A stretch of DNA of 45,447 nt from Clostridia bacterium. GTDB taxonomy: Bacteria > Bacillota > Clostridia > Christensenellales > Aristaeellaceae. Each line of letters begins with the position of its first letter. The stretch's first letter is position 1. Below are positions 7,879 through 16,451 of this stretch, piece after piece. The position numbers were made by a program, and so were the translations under genes. The stretch spans positions 1-45,447 of the forward strand of contig JAFUGS010000014.1 of assembly GCA_017469265.1 (NCBI GenBank), written 5' to 3'. The notes beneath the pieces were generated by a model. That model made no database searches. It was not told the DNA's origin and worked only from the letters and a program-made list of their open reading frames with translations.

Positions 7879-10800
7879 GCGTCGGCCTCCTTTCCGCCGG
7901 ATGGCTGTGAATCCGCCTTCATGGCGGCTGTCTGGGCCTTTTTGTCCTCCTCCGCGCGGCGGGCGAGCTCCTCCTTCGTCCGGGGATCCGCCTCGCTGAT
8001 TTCCGCCGCCTTCTGGGCGTAGAGCTTCTCCAGGTTGATAACTCCCTTGTCCACCAGCCGCAGGAAGGCGTCCAGAGCTTCGGGGTCAAACTGCGTCCCG
8101 CGGCCGCGCCGCATCTCGTTCATCACGTAGTCCGTATCCATCTGGTTGCGGTAAACGCGGTTGGAGGTCATGGCGTCGAAGGCGTCCGCCACGCCGATGA
8201 TGCGGCCGTACAGGGGAATCTCCTTCCCCTTCAGGCCTTCGGGATAGCCCTTGCCGTCGTAGCGCTCGTGATGATAGCGGGCGCCCTCGGCCACATGCTC
8301 CACCAGGGTGAAGTCCTTCAGGATGTCCGCGCCGCGGGTCACGTGGGATTTCATCTCCCTGTATTCGTCATCCGTCAGCCGGCCGGCCTTGTTCAGCACC
8401 TGGTCCTTGATGCCGATTTTGCCGATATCATGCATCTGCGCCGCTTCCCGCAGGTTTTCCAGCTTCTTTTTCCTTTGCCACCAGGAGAAGCACTTCATCT
8501 CGCGGGCGATCATCACGGCGTACTCCGCAACCCGCATGGAGTGCTGGCTGGTCCGCACGTCCTTGGCGTCCACCGTGTTGGCGATGGCCATGACGGTTTC
8601 GTTCGCCATGGCGATCTTCAGCTTCTGGCGGGAGAACTGGCGCTGGACAAACAGCATGATCAGCCAGATCAGGAAGGCGGTGGCCAGCGTCAGCAGGTAG
8701 ACGGGGAAGCCGGGCTGCTCATAGAGCTCGCCCACCTTTTCCACCTTCAGCTGCCGCTCCTCCAGCACCTTCTGACCCGACCGGTCAAAGATGGCCAGGT
8801 GCACCGCGTACTCCCCGGCGGGGAGATTGGTATAGGACAGGCTGGTCAGCCGGCTCTGCGGCATGACCGTCCATCGGGTCTCATAGTTCTCGAGATAATA
8901 GCCCACGTTGGGGTCCTGAATCGTGTAGTTCAGGATCTCCGGCTCGATCTCCACCCGGTCGACCCCCCGCGGAACGGTAATGACCCCGGTGCGGGGCAGG
9001 GGCTGCTGGACGCCGTCGAACCACAGGGAGGCCAGGCGCATGCGGTAGGTGTCCGACTCATGCCGGTAGTTGGCGGCGTCGATAATGTACAGCCCCGTGT
9101 CGCAGGGGAGATAGAGATTCCCGGCGTCGTCGCTGCAGTTCCAGGAGTTCGCGGTCAGGGCGGTGGACAGGCCGCTGCGGGCGTCCAGCAGCTCGCAGGT
9201 CATGTCCTCCGCGTCGCTGACCAGTTCGTCCCGGCTGACCACGTAGATGCCCGCGCTGGACATGACCATCAGCGTCTCCTCGTCCCGGACCCAGATATCA
9301 TAATTGTTGTAATACGGAAAATTACGGATGGGCCGGACGCTGCCGTCCTCCTCCAGATAGCACAGGCCGTTGCTGGTCACCAGCAGGACGCCGCCGGATT
9401 TGGGATCCCGCACCGTGCGGAGGATGACGCCGCTGGTCAGGCCGTCCTCCTGGGTGATGAAGGCTTTCACCTTCTCCGCCTCCAGCACCGCGATGCCGTC
9501 CCCGTCCGTCCCGGCCAGGACGGTGTGATCCGGCATCTCCGTCAGCGTAAGGATCAGTGAATTGATCAGCCCGTCCTGGTTGCGCAGGGTGCGGGCCACC
9601 ACGTGGTCCCGGATATAGCTGATGCCCGTGTCTCCCGCCGCCAGAATCGTGCCGTCCGACAGCTCGATCACCAGGCGGGCCCGGCTGCCAAAGCCGCCGT
9701 TGTCCTCATCGTATCTCCAGATATCCCCCTCCGGGGAAACCTCCATCAGGCCGCTGCCGTAGGTGCAGATCCACAGATGATCCCGGCTGTCGGTGAGCAG
9801 GCAGCGGATCCGCTGCCCCTCCAGCTGTTCCGTCAGCTGGTTGCGCAGCTGGCGGCGGCAGGCGCTGTCCACCACGTCCAGGCCCTTGTCCGTGCCGATA
9901 TAGCAGCAGCCGTCCCAGAACGCGACGGCGTTGACCACCCGGCGGCTCATACCGATGGTTCCGTACACGTCCCGGAAGGAGGACCGGGCCAGGCGGAGCA
10001 GGCCGAGGCGGGTGGAGGTGAACCACAGGTTTCCCTGATAGTCGCGCAGCATCCGATAGATTGAGTTGTTGAAATCGTTGGTGTTAATGGCGTGGCAGAC
10101 CCCGTCCCCGCCGATGTAGGACACGCCGCCGTCCCAGGTGATGAACAGCGTCCCGTCCTCGAGGAAGGCCAGCCGGTTGAGCCTGCTGACGCCGGGCAGT
10201 TCCATCCTGTCCGCCAGGGAAAAGGCGTCCGACGCCACGTCGTAGCAATAGATATGATTGGCGGAAGAGCCGGCCAGGAGCGTACCGTCCGGCGCGAAGG
10301 CGCAGCAGTTGAACACCTCCCCGTCCTCCGTCAGCCGGAGGGAGGACAGGATGCGCCCCGCCTTCATCAGGTACAGGCGTCCGTCCGACGTCACCGCGGC
10401 GACGCGACCCTCCCCGTCCGCCGCCATGCAGTCCGCGTAATTGACCTCCTGCAGGGTGTGCGCGACCCGGAGGCCGTTGTTCATGGTCAGAATCTGCATG
10501 CTGCTGGTGGTGCCCACGTAATAGGTGCCGTCCGCGGACTGGATGATGGATCGCACGGAATTGGAGGGAAGGCCGCTCCGCTGGTCCAGGGTGTTGACCA
10601 CGACCTCGTTGATGGCGATGGACAGGCCGTTGTCATTGGTGCCGATCCACAGGCGCCCCTCCTCGTCCACGTAGAGGCAGTTGACATTCCGCACCGTGTC
10701 ATACGTGTCGATCCAGCGGAAATCCCGCCCGTTATACCGGTACAGGCCCGCGTAGGTTCCGATCCACAGCACGCCGTCCCGGGTCATGGCGATGTCGTTC

Positions 10801-11513
10801 GCCTGGCCGCAGGGAAGGCCGTTGCTGCCCGCGTACACGGTCTGCACGTAATCGTTATAGTCCGTATAGGCGCTGTCCTCCGCCCTGGCGGGGGAGCCGG
10901 CGCCGGAAAGCGCCAGGCACAGGATCAGGGCGCCGGCCGCCGCCCCGGCGGCGGTCTTTTCATCCCCCCGGTGCGCGTACCGGCGCAGAAGCTTCAGCAG
11001 CAGGGCCACGGCCACCATGATCAGCACCTTGTCCGTAAATTCCAGCAGCGTCTGGCCGGCCACCGTGCTGATGACCAGGGGGCAGCCCAGGGAGGTGAGA
11101 TAGTCAATGATGGCGTCTCCCCACAGGTTGCCTGTCATGCCCCCGCTGAAAATCCAGTTGAACGGCACGGAGACCGCCGCCGCCGTCAGCATGGTGACGG
11201 TCGCGGTTTTCATCGTGCCGTAAAGCGTGTCGAGCCAGCGCTTCCGCGCGGCGTAGCCCACAATGAGGCCGATGGCGGCGCTGGTGAGGCTGTAAGCCAC
11301 GGCCTTGGCGTTCATCATGCCGTAGATCAGGTTGCTCGTAAAGCCCACCACGGCGCCGCAGTAAGGCCCGGCCACATAGGCGTTCAGGACGGTGCCCAGC
11401 GTGTCCAGCCAGAGGGGCCACCGCAGCGAGGCGGCCAGCTGGCGCCCGCCGTAGTTCAGCAGCACGCACAGCACGGTGAACAGGATGATCTGCCAGGATT
11501 TCCACTTCTTCAT
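7875..11513 (-). CDS. ECF-like membrane / beta-propeller / HD-GYP signalling protein
   Basis: A 1212-residue multidomain protein. Residues 1-190 hold about six membrane helices resembling ECF-transporter S components (LDTLGTVLNAYVAGPYCGAVVG). A hydrophobic segment ends in SPARAEDSAYTDY (about 215), after which come repeated Reg_prop propeller blades (GVLWIGTYAGLYRYNG, GRLWIGTNDNGLS, DHLWICTYGSGLME). A Y_Y_Y-like domain (about 800-900) precedes one membrane helix (about 925-950) and a cytoplasmic HD-GYP domain. That domain has HDIGK (about 1025) and HHERYDGKGYP (about 1085), so the c-di-GMP phosphodiesterase signature is intact. GGGAGGAGG lies six bases before the ATG. It sits 16 bp after one solute-binding protein gene and overlaps another. 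Confidence 0.85.
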   Translation of the reverse strand: MKKWKSWQIILFTVLCVLLNYGGRQLAASLRWPLWLDTLGTVLNAYVAGPYCGAVVGFTSNLIYGMMNAKAVAYSLTSAAIGLIVGYAARKRWLDTLYGTMKTATVTMLTAAAVSVPFNWIFSGGMTGNLWGDAIIDYLTSLGCPLVISTVAGQTLLEFTDKVLIMVAVALLLKLLRRYAHRGDEKTAAGAAAGALILCLALSGAGSPARAEDSAYTDYNDYVQTVYAGSNGLPCGQANDIAMTRDGVLWIGTYAGLYRYNGRDFRWIDTYDTVRNVNCLYVDEEGRLWIGTNDNGLSIAINEVVVNTLDQRSGLPSNSVRSIIQSADGTYYVGTTSSMQILTMNNGLRVAHTLQEVNYADCMAADGEGRVAAVTSDGRLYLMKAGRILSSLRLTEDGEVFNCCAFAPDGTLLAGSSANHIYCYDVASDAFSLADRMELPGVSRLNRLAFLEDGTLFITWDGGVSYIGGDGVCHAINTNDFNNSIYRMLRDYQGNLWFTSTRLGLLRLARSSFRDVYGTIGMSRRVVNAVAFWDGCCYIGTDKGLDVVDSACRRQLRNQLTEQLEGQRIRCLLTDSRDHLWICTYGSGLMEVSPEGDIWRYDEDNGGFGSRARLVIELSDGTILAAGDTGISYIRDHVVARTLRNQDGLINSLILTLTEMPDHTVLAGTDGDGIAVLEAEKVKAFITQEDGLTSGVILRTVRDPKSGGVLLVTSNGLCYLEEDGSVRPIRNFPYYNNYDIWVRDEETLMVMSSAGIYVVSRDELVSDAEDMTCELLDARSGLSTALTANSWNCSDDAGNLYLPCDTGLYIIDAANYRHESDTYRMRLASLWFDGVQQPLPRTGVITVPRGVDRVEIEPEILNYTIQDPNVGYYLENYETRWTVMPQSRLTSLSYTNLPAGEYAVHLAIFDRSGQKVLEERQLKVEKVGELYEQPGFPVYLLTLATAFLIWLIMLFVQRQFSRQKLKIAMANETVMAIANTVDAKDVRTSQHSMRVAEYAVMIAREMKCFSWWQRKKKLENLREAAQMHDIGKIGIKDQVLNKAGRLTDDEYREMKSHVTRGADILKDFTLVEHVAEGARYHHERYDGKGYPEGLKGKEIPLYGRIIGVADAFDAMTSNRVYRNQMDTDYVMNEMRRGRGTQFDPEALDAFLRLVDKGVINLEKLYAQKAAEISEADPRTKEELARRAEEDKKAQTAAMKADSQPSGGKEADA

Positions 11514-11529
11514 CCGCGTCCTCCTCCCG

Positions 11530-12459
11530 TCAGCCCTCAGGCGCGTACTGGCTCAGCCAGTCCGTATACAGATCCTTTTCCAGCACTTCGCTGATCACGC
11601 CGTTGACAAAGCTGATCAGCTGGATCTCCCCTTTCCGGGCGGCGACGCGGTCGCCCAGGTATTCCTCCCTCAGCCGGAAGCCGGGAACCGGGACAAAGCG
11701 CAGCGGGCAGTCCCGATGCGCGGAGATATGGAGCGCCGCGGACTCGCTGTCCGTGATCCCGGCGTCCACCACCCCCGCCTCCACCGCCGTGATCACGTCC
11801 GTCACGGAGGAAAGCCGGCGGAACTGCCGGCAGGACAGGGCGCTGTCCACCGCCATCGCTTCCTGCAGGGAGCCGCTCTGGGCGGCGATGTCCCTGGCGT
11901 CGAGATCGGCCAGCGAGCGGATACTGTCCGCGTCCTCCTGGCGGATCAGCATGCCGCTGGCGGTTTCGGCCCCGCTGTAGTAATAGCCCCTGGACATCTC
12001 CAGGACCTCCGCCCGGCTCTGGGTGAAGGCCAGCGCGGAGACGGCCAGGTCATACCGGCCCTCCTGCACGCCCGTCAGCACCTCCGAAAAAGCCAGCGGC
12101 ACAATCTCCAGCTCCACGCCCATGCGCTCGGCGATGAGCCTGGCCAGCATCATGTCCGCGCCGGCAAAGCGGTCCTGCCCGGTTTTGCTTTCGTCGATGT
12201 ACTCCTGGGGCGGAAAATAGGGCTCGGTCGCCACCGTCAGCTTTCCCTTTTCCCGGATCTGGGCCAGCCGGCCCACAGCGTCCGCGGGGATGCCCGCGGA
12301 AACATCCATGGCCATGTCCACGTAGTTCCACTGGTTCTCAATGTAAACCGTCTGCTCCGCCCCGGCCCCTCCGGACGGAAAAAACAACAGCGCCAGGACG
12401 CAAAGCAGCGGTGTCACTGACGCATGGAGCCGGCCTTTTCTCTTCTTTCCGCGTGTCAT
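11530..12459 (-). CDS. Solute-binding protein family 3 (sensor-associated)
   Basis: A 309-residue exported protein of the family 3 solute-binding type. A basic N-terminus (MTRGKKRKGR) and hydrophobic stretch (LLCVLALLFFPSGGAGA) form a signal peptide. Mature landmarks are KLTVATEPYFPPQEYID, FAGADMMLARLIAERMGVELEIVP and RYDLAVSALAFTQSRAEVLEMS. The ATG at 12459 is preceded by AGGAAAGGGG and a good promoter; a longer reading frame starting at 12597 would run through the promoter and the dispersed repeat, so it is rejected. First gene of an operon with the HD-GYP protein and a BMP-type protein. No permease or ATPase is nearby, so signalling is more likely than transport. Confidence 0.85.
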   Translation of the reverse strand: MTRGKKRKGRLHASVTPLLCVLALLFFPSGGAGAEQTVYIENQWNYVDMAMDVSAGIPADAVGRLAQIREKGKLTVATEPYFPPQEYIDESKTGQDRFAGADMMLARLIAERMGVELEIVPLAFSEVLTGVQEGRYDLAVSALAFTQSRAEVLEMSRGYYYSGAETASGMLIRQEDADSIRSLADLDARDIAAQSGSLQEAMAVDSALSCRQFRRLSSVTDVITAVEAGVVDAGITDSESAALHISAHRDCPLRFVPVPGFRLREEYLGDRVAARKGEIQLISFVNGVISEVLEKDLYTDWLSQYAPEG

Positions 12460-12499
12460 GATGCATCCCCTTTCCTCGGTTCGCACTGACTGATATATT

Positions 12500-12528
12500 A
12501 TCTTATCATAGAGAAGTGTGGAATGCAA
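12500..12528 (-). promoter_or_regulatory. Promoter of the SBP/HD-GYP/BMP operon
   Basis: Minus strand TTGCAT (12528-12523), 17-bp spacer, TAAGAT (12505-12500). The same -35 hexamer is used by the Rpn promoter at 16377. Confidence 0.6.
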
Positions 12529-12540
12529 GAAACGCCTTTT

Positions 12541-12653
12541 AAGGAAACGCTGATGAAAGCTCCCCCGCGAAGCGGGGGAGCAGGAAACCCATTTCATATC
12601 AGCAGCGTAAGCGGAATGCTTTTACGCTGATTTGAATCAGTCAGCGTTTCCTT
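12541..12653 (+). repeat. MITE-like palindromic repeat, copy B
   Basis: 113 bp with perfect terminal inverted repeats AAGGAAACGCTGA at both ends. It contains the GC-rich hairpin (GCTCCCCCGC, GA, AGCGGGGGAGC) near its left end and the CGCTGATTTGAATCAG arm near its right end. Its right edge coincides with the stop codon of the GH78 gene: the last base of TAA is the first base of the element. Confidence 0.85.
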
Positions 12654-15600
12654 TACGCTGTCACGATGAACCGGTAGGAGCCGCTGCCCAGACATTCCCG
12701 GCGGCCGTCCGGCAGGATCAGGTCCGCGGTGGCGTTCGCGGGGATCACGCATCGGTATTCGACCCGGCCGTCCTTCCGTTCCCAGGCGCTTTCGATCCGG
12801 CCCATGGGGGAATCGAACCCGCCGCTGACGCGGCCGAAGCCCTCAAAGCACGGCCGCAGGGTAAAATGACGGTACCCCGGGCTGGACGCGTCCCGCTGTA
12901 TTCCCAGCAGCGTTTCGTAGAACCAGGAAAGGACGGAGCCCAGCGAATAGTGGTTGAAGGAATTCATGCTGTTGTTTCCGCCGAAGCCTTTTTCCTTTGT
13001 ATAGGAATTCCAGCGTTCCCAGATGGTCGTCGCTCCCTGGGTCACGGGATACAGCCAGGAGGGAAACGCCGTCTGCCGGATCAGGGCGCAGGCGGTATCC
13101 ACATGGCCGCCCGCGGACAGGGCGGGGTTCAGCATGCCCGTGCCGAAGAACCCGGTGTAGACGCGGTATCCCTTCTCCCTGGTTACGCGGTCCAGCTGAT
13201 CGGAGGCGCGCTTCGCTTCCTGATCCTTCAGGATGCCGAACACCACGGGCAGGGCGTAGGAGGTCTGGGTGTCGCAGGGGCTCCCGTCCATTCCCCGGGT
13301 GATGCCGGTTTCCGGGTCCAGAAAATGTCCGATCCAGTAGGCCCGCGTTTCCGCCGCCCACGCCGAGAAGCGTCCCGCGTCCCCGTCCTTGCCCAGAACC
13401 GCCGCCATCCGGGCCATCAGGTCCGCGGCGCGGTAGAAGAAGGCGTTGAACATCAGGGCGTGATCCGTTTCCTCCGGGGCCAGCCAGTCCGCCAGGGACA
13501 GGGCAAACCCCTCCCCGGGCATTCCCTGCTCCCGGGCATACGCCATCCATCCGGCCATGGCGGGATAGAACTCCCTGATGATTTCGGGATCGCCGTACTG
13601 CTGGTACAGCTCCCACGTGATGAAAATCATGGCGGTTTCATAGGTGATGCCCCCAAATCCGCCGCCCATGGGCGCGATGGCGGGCAGGCTGCCGCTTTCT
13701 TCCTGCAGATCCCGCAGCGCTTCCAGATATCTCCGGTAGAAAATCCGCGTATCCGCCTGATACGTGGCGGTGCGGCAGAAAACATGGGTGTCCCCCGCCC
13801 AGCCCATCCGCTCGTTGCGCTGCGGGCAGTCCGTGGGGACGCTGATGAAATTGCACAGCTGGGACCAGCGGACATTCTCAATAAAACGGTTCACCAGCGG
13901 ATCATCCGTTTCCAGGCTTCCGGTCAGCTTCGGCAGGGAGGAAAGCTGAATGCCCTCCACCTCCTCCGGCAGCGGCGGCGTGGAAACCCCGGTGACCTCG
14001 ATGTATCGGAACCCGTGGAAGGTAAAGCGCGGCTGGTAAACCTCCCCTTCCGGGTCTCCCCGCAGGATGATCCGGTCGATGCTTTCCGCGTCCCGATAGT
14101 TCTCCGTCAGGATCATGCCGGTGTTCTGCCGGTATTCCGGAAGATCCGGGTAGCGGATTTCGCCGTAGCGAAGGGTCACCTCTGTCCCGGCCTCCCCACG
14201 CAGCTTCAACCGGGGGATCCCGGCGATTTCCTGTCCCAGGTCGTACAGATAGACACCCGGGCGCGGCTCCAGCCGCTCTTTCGCCGAAAGCCGGCACACC
14301 TCCGAAACGGGGGCGTGAAACGAGCCGGTAATCACGGGGTGGGAATGATCCAGCCGGGGCCAGGCCTTCCCGAATCCCTTCGGGGTGGTCCAGGTTTCCG
14401 GAATGGAATCCGGGATGATTTCCACCGCCGGCATGAGGCCGTCCGTCTCAAAGCCGGGCAGCGAAAAGCGCTCATACAGGTCCATCTTTCTCCGGTCCAG
14501 ATGCTCCCCCTGAAACAGGCCCGCGTACACATAGGGGCCTTCCTCAAAGCAGGCCCATTCCCCGGGATCGGTCACAAAGGCCTCCGCCGTGCCGTCCGCG
14601 TAGCGCACCTCGAGCCGCGCGAGGACGGATTCCCGGTCGCCGTAATAGTTGTAGTTTTTCACCACGAATGTCTGGGCGTCGCTCCACCAGCCGGAGCCCA
14701 GCGTGATCCCCACCCCGTTCTTCCCGGGGCGCATCAGCTCCGTGACGTCGTAGGTCTGGTACAGGATCCGCCTGTTATACTGCGTGTTTCCCGGGTTGAG
14801 CACGGTCCGCGTGATTTCCCGCCCGTTGATCCGGCAGTCGTAAATCCCGCGGGACGTGATGTACAGCCGCGCGGAGGCAAGCTTCTTCCCCGGGTCCACG
14901 GTGAAATCCCGGCGGAGCATCGGCAGGGCGTGGCGGGAGGGATCCTGAAGCCAGCGTGTTCCGCCCGCGTCCGTGCCGGTGACCGTTCTGCCCTCCAGGC
15001 ACGCGGCTTCCCTTCCGGGCTCCCGCAGATATCGCACATGGAGCCCCTCAAAATGAACCGTATCCCCTTCCCCCGCGTAGTAGCCGATTTTGCACAGATG
15101 GGGGAACGGAATGACATCATTGCTTCCCAGCGGGTTCAGCTGACGCGGCTGGGTTTCCCGGCCGCCCCAGAAGGTGGCGGTCTCCACCGCGTCCACAAGC
15201 ACGCCGTCCAGCCGGGCGTAAGCCGCGTTTCCGGGAACCTCGACGGTCAGCGTGTGCGGCTGGCAGCGGTTGGCGTCATGGATGAGCGGAGCCGCGTCCG
15301 GATTGCCCCATTCCTTCAGGGGAACCCTGGCCAGCGGCTCCCCCGTGTCCTCCGGGGCGTATCCGACGCGGAAGATTTCCAGCACCGCGGGCTCCTCCGC
15401 CACGTTCAGCACGTACCGGATCTCGCTGTATCCCGCCAGGCCGTAGATGTTCCGGCTGGCCTCCGCCAGCCGCCGGTCCCCCGCGCCGAAAACAATGCCG
15501 GCGCGATGGCTGCCGGGGGAAAGGGTCAATGTGGCGGACAGGGAAAAGACCCCCATGGTATCGGCCCGCGGGTGGAAATCCGGGGCGCCGATCCACCGGG

Positions 15601-15952
15601 CGCCGCCCCACGCGGAAATGCCGCTGTCCAGCAGCCCCGTCTCAAACCAGTCGGAAACGGCGGCTTCTCCGCCCGCGGCGTCCCGGACTTCCACCGACAC
15701 GACGTACCGCGTTTTCGGGGAAAGCGCCGGCCCGGCATAGGCAATGCCCGTGGAACAGGGGCTGTCCAGGAAGCCCGAGTCCCATACCGGTTCCCTTTCC
15801 GCCTCCCTGAAGACCCGCAGCCTGCAGCCGCGCTGGACCGTTCCCTCCGGTCCTTCCAGTTCCCAGGAAAAGCGGGGGCGGGGCACGTCCAGGCCCAGGG
15901 GCCGGGTCAGGTATTCGGTTCGCAGGTTGACGATCCGGAGCGGCTGATTCAT
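12653..15952 (-). CDS. Alpha-L-rhamnosidase (GH78)
   Basis: A 1099-residue glycoside hydrolase that should release terminal alpha-L-rhamnose from plant or microbial glycans. It has the usual order: an N-terminal fibronectin-like domain (RPRFSWELEG near residue 25), beta-sandwich domains with SARLYITSRGIYDCRINGREI (about 360) and VLNPGNTQYNRRILYQTYDV, an alpha/alpha barrel and a C-terminal domain. The catalytic region DCPQRNERMGWAGD (about 707) carries the acid residues, and TTIWERWNS (about 974) the second glutamate. No signal peptide, so it acts in the cytoplasm on imported oligosaccharides. AGAGG lies nine bases before the ATG. Monocistronic; its stop codon abuts repeat copy B. Confidence 0.94.
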   Translation of the reverse strand: MNQPLRIVNLRTEYLTRPLGLDVPRPRFSWELEGPEGTVQRGCRLRVFREAEREPVWDSGFLDSPCSTGIAYAGPALSPKTRYVVSVEVRDAAGGEAAVSDWFETGLLDSGISAWGGARWIGAPDFHPRADTMGVFSLSATLTLSPGSHRAGIVFGAGDRRLAEASRNIYGLAGYSEIRYVLNVAEEPAVLEIFRVGYAPEDTGEPLARVPLKEWGNPDAAPLIHDANRCQPHTLTVEVPGNAAYARLDGVLVDAVETATFWGGRETQPRQLNPLGSNDVIPFPHLCKIGYYAGEGDTVHFEGLHVRYLREPGREAACLEGRTVTGTDAGGTRWLQDPSRHALPMLRRDFTVDPGKKLASARLYITSRGIYDCRINGREITRTVLNPGNTQYNRRILYQTYDVTELMRPGKNGVGITLGSGWWSDAQTFVVKNYNYYGDRESVLARLEVRYADGTAEAFVTDPGEWACFEEGPYVYAGLFQGEHLDRRKMDLYERFSLPGFETDGLMPAVEIIPDSIPETWTTPKGFGKAWPRLDHSHPVITGSFHAPVSEVCRLSAKERLEPRPGVYLYDLGQEIAGIPRLKLRGEAGTEVTLRYGEIRYPDLPEYRQNTGMILTENYRDAESIDRIILRGDPEGEVYQPRFTFHGFRYIEVTGVSTPPLPEEVEGIQLSSLPKLTGSLETDDPLVNRFIENVRWSQLCNFISVPTDCPQRNERMGWAGDTHVFCRTATYQADTRIFYRRYLEALRDLQEESGSLPAIAPMGGGFGGITYETAMIFITWELYQQYGDPEIIREFYPAMAGWMAYAREQGMPGEGFALSLADWLAPEETDHALMFNAFFYRAADLMARMAAVLGKDGDAGRFSAWAAETRAYWIGHFLDPETGITRGMDGSPCDTQTSYALPVVFGILKDQEAKRASDQLDRVTREKGYRVYTGFFGTGMLNPALSAGGHVDTACALIRQTAFPSWLYPVTQGATTIWERWNSYTKEKGFGGNNSMNSFNHYSLGSVLSWFYETLLGIQRDASSPGYRHFTLRPCFEGFGRVSGGFDSPMGRIESAWERKDGRVEYRCVIPANATADLILPDGRRECLGSGSYRFIVTA

Positions 15953-16376
15953 CTCATTACACCTCTTTTTCTTTCGTGATTTCCGTCCCCGCCAGGGTCC
16001 GGGACGGAAACAGCTCTGTCCGCGTCCATGACGCGGGCATGGTGATTGGTTTATTCTGATAGATCCGCACAGAATGCCGCACGTCGATTGCTTCCGGAAT
16101 CGGCATCACGGTGCACCCCCTCGCGCGGACAGTATATCAGAGAAACGCTTAAGATACAAGGCATTGGCTTTATGCTCCCGTGGTTCAGGGATACCCCCGC
16201 GGAAGATCCAGCTAAAGCATCATCCCTCACCAGCGCCTCCCCCGCCCTCCTCCGGGACGGCATCGCCCGCATCGACGTCCCCGACTCCGCCGCCACCGTC
16301 TGCCGCATCCTCGGCAAATACGGCCTGCCGTAAGAAGCCATGCCCCATACTCCGTCTACATTTTTCCTTCACTGAT
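15953..16376. other. Intergenic region with possible gene remnant
   Basis: 424 bp between divergent genes. The plus strand from about 16190 to 16333 reads as GC-rich, coding-like sequence ending ...ARIDVPDSAATVCRILGKYGLP and a stop, but it has no start with a ribosome site and no recognisable family. It could be the 3' scar of a deleted gene. The GH78 promoter should also lie here, but no clear pair of hexamers was found. Confidence 0.25.
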
Positions 16377-16405
16377 TTGCATATCGCGCTCCCCCGTGTT
16401 ATAAT
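16377..16405 (+). promoter_or_regulatory. Promoter of the Rpn gene
   Basis: TTGCAT (16377-16382), 17-bp spacer, TATAAT (16400-16405). The start codon follows 46 bases downstream. Confidence 0.75.
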
Positions 16406-16451
16406 ATCCCCGGAAAGAAACCAGTACAGACGGAGGCCGAAAGGATTTTTC

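Noticed and set aside
11460-12597. Longer start (12597) for the family 3 binding protein
   Set aside because: The extra 46 codons cross the promoter and the dispersed repeat; ATG 12459 with its ribosome site and signal peptide is better.
12632-15979. 1115-codon plus-strand open frame opposite the GH78 gene
   Set aside because: It is the antisense shadow of a GC-rich gene; its translation is low-complexity (R, G, H, P, Q rich) and matches no family. The same holds for the long frames opposite the GH53, HD-GYP, FtsX and potA genes.
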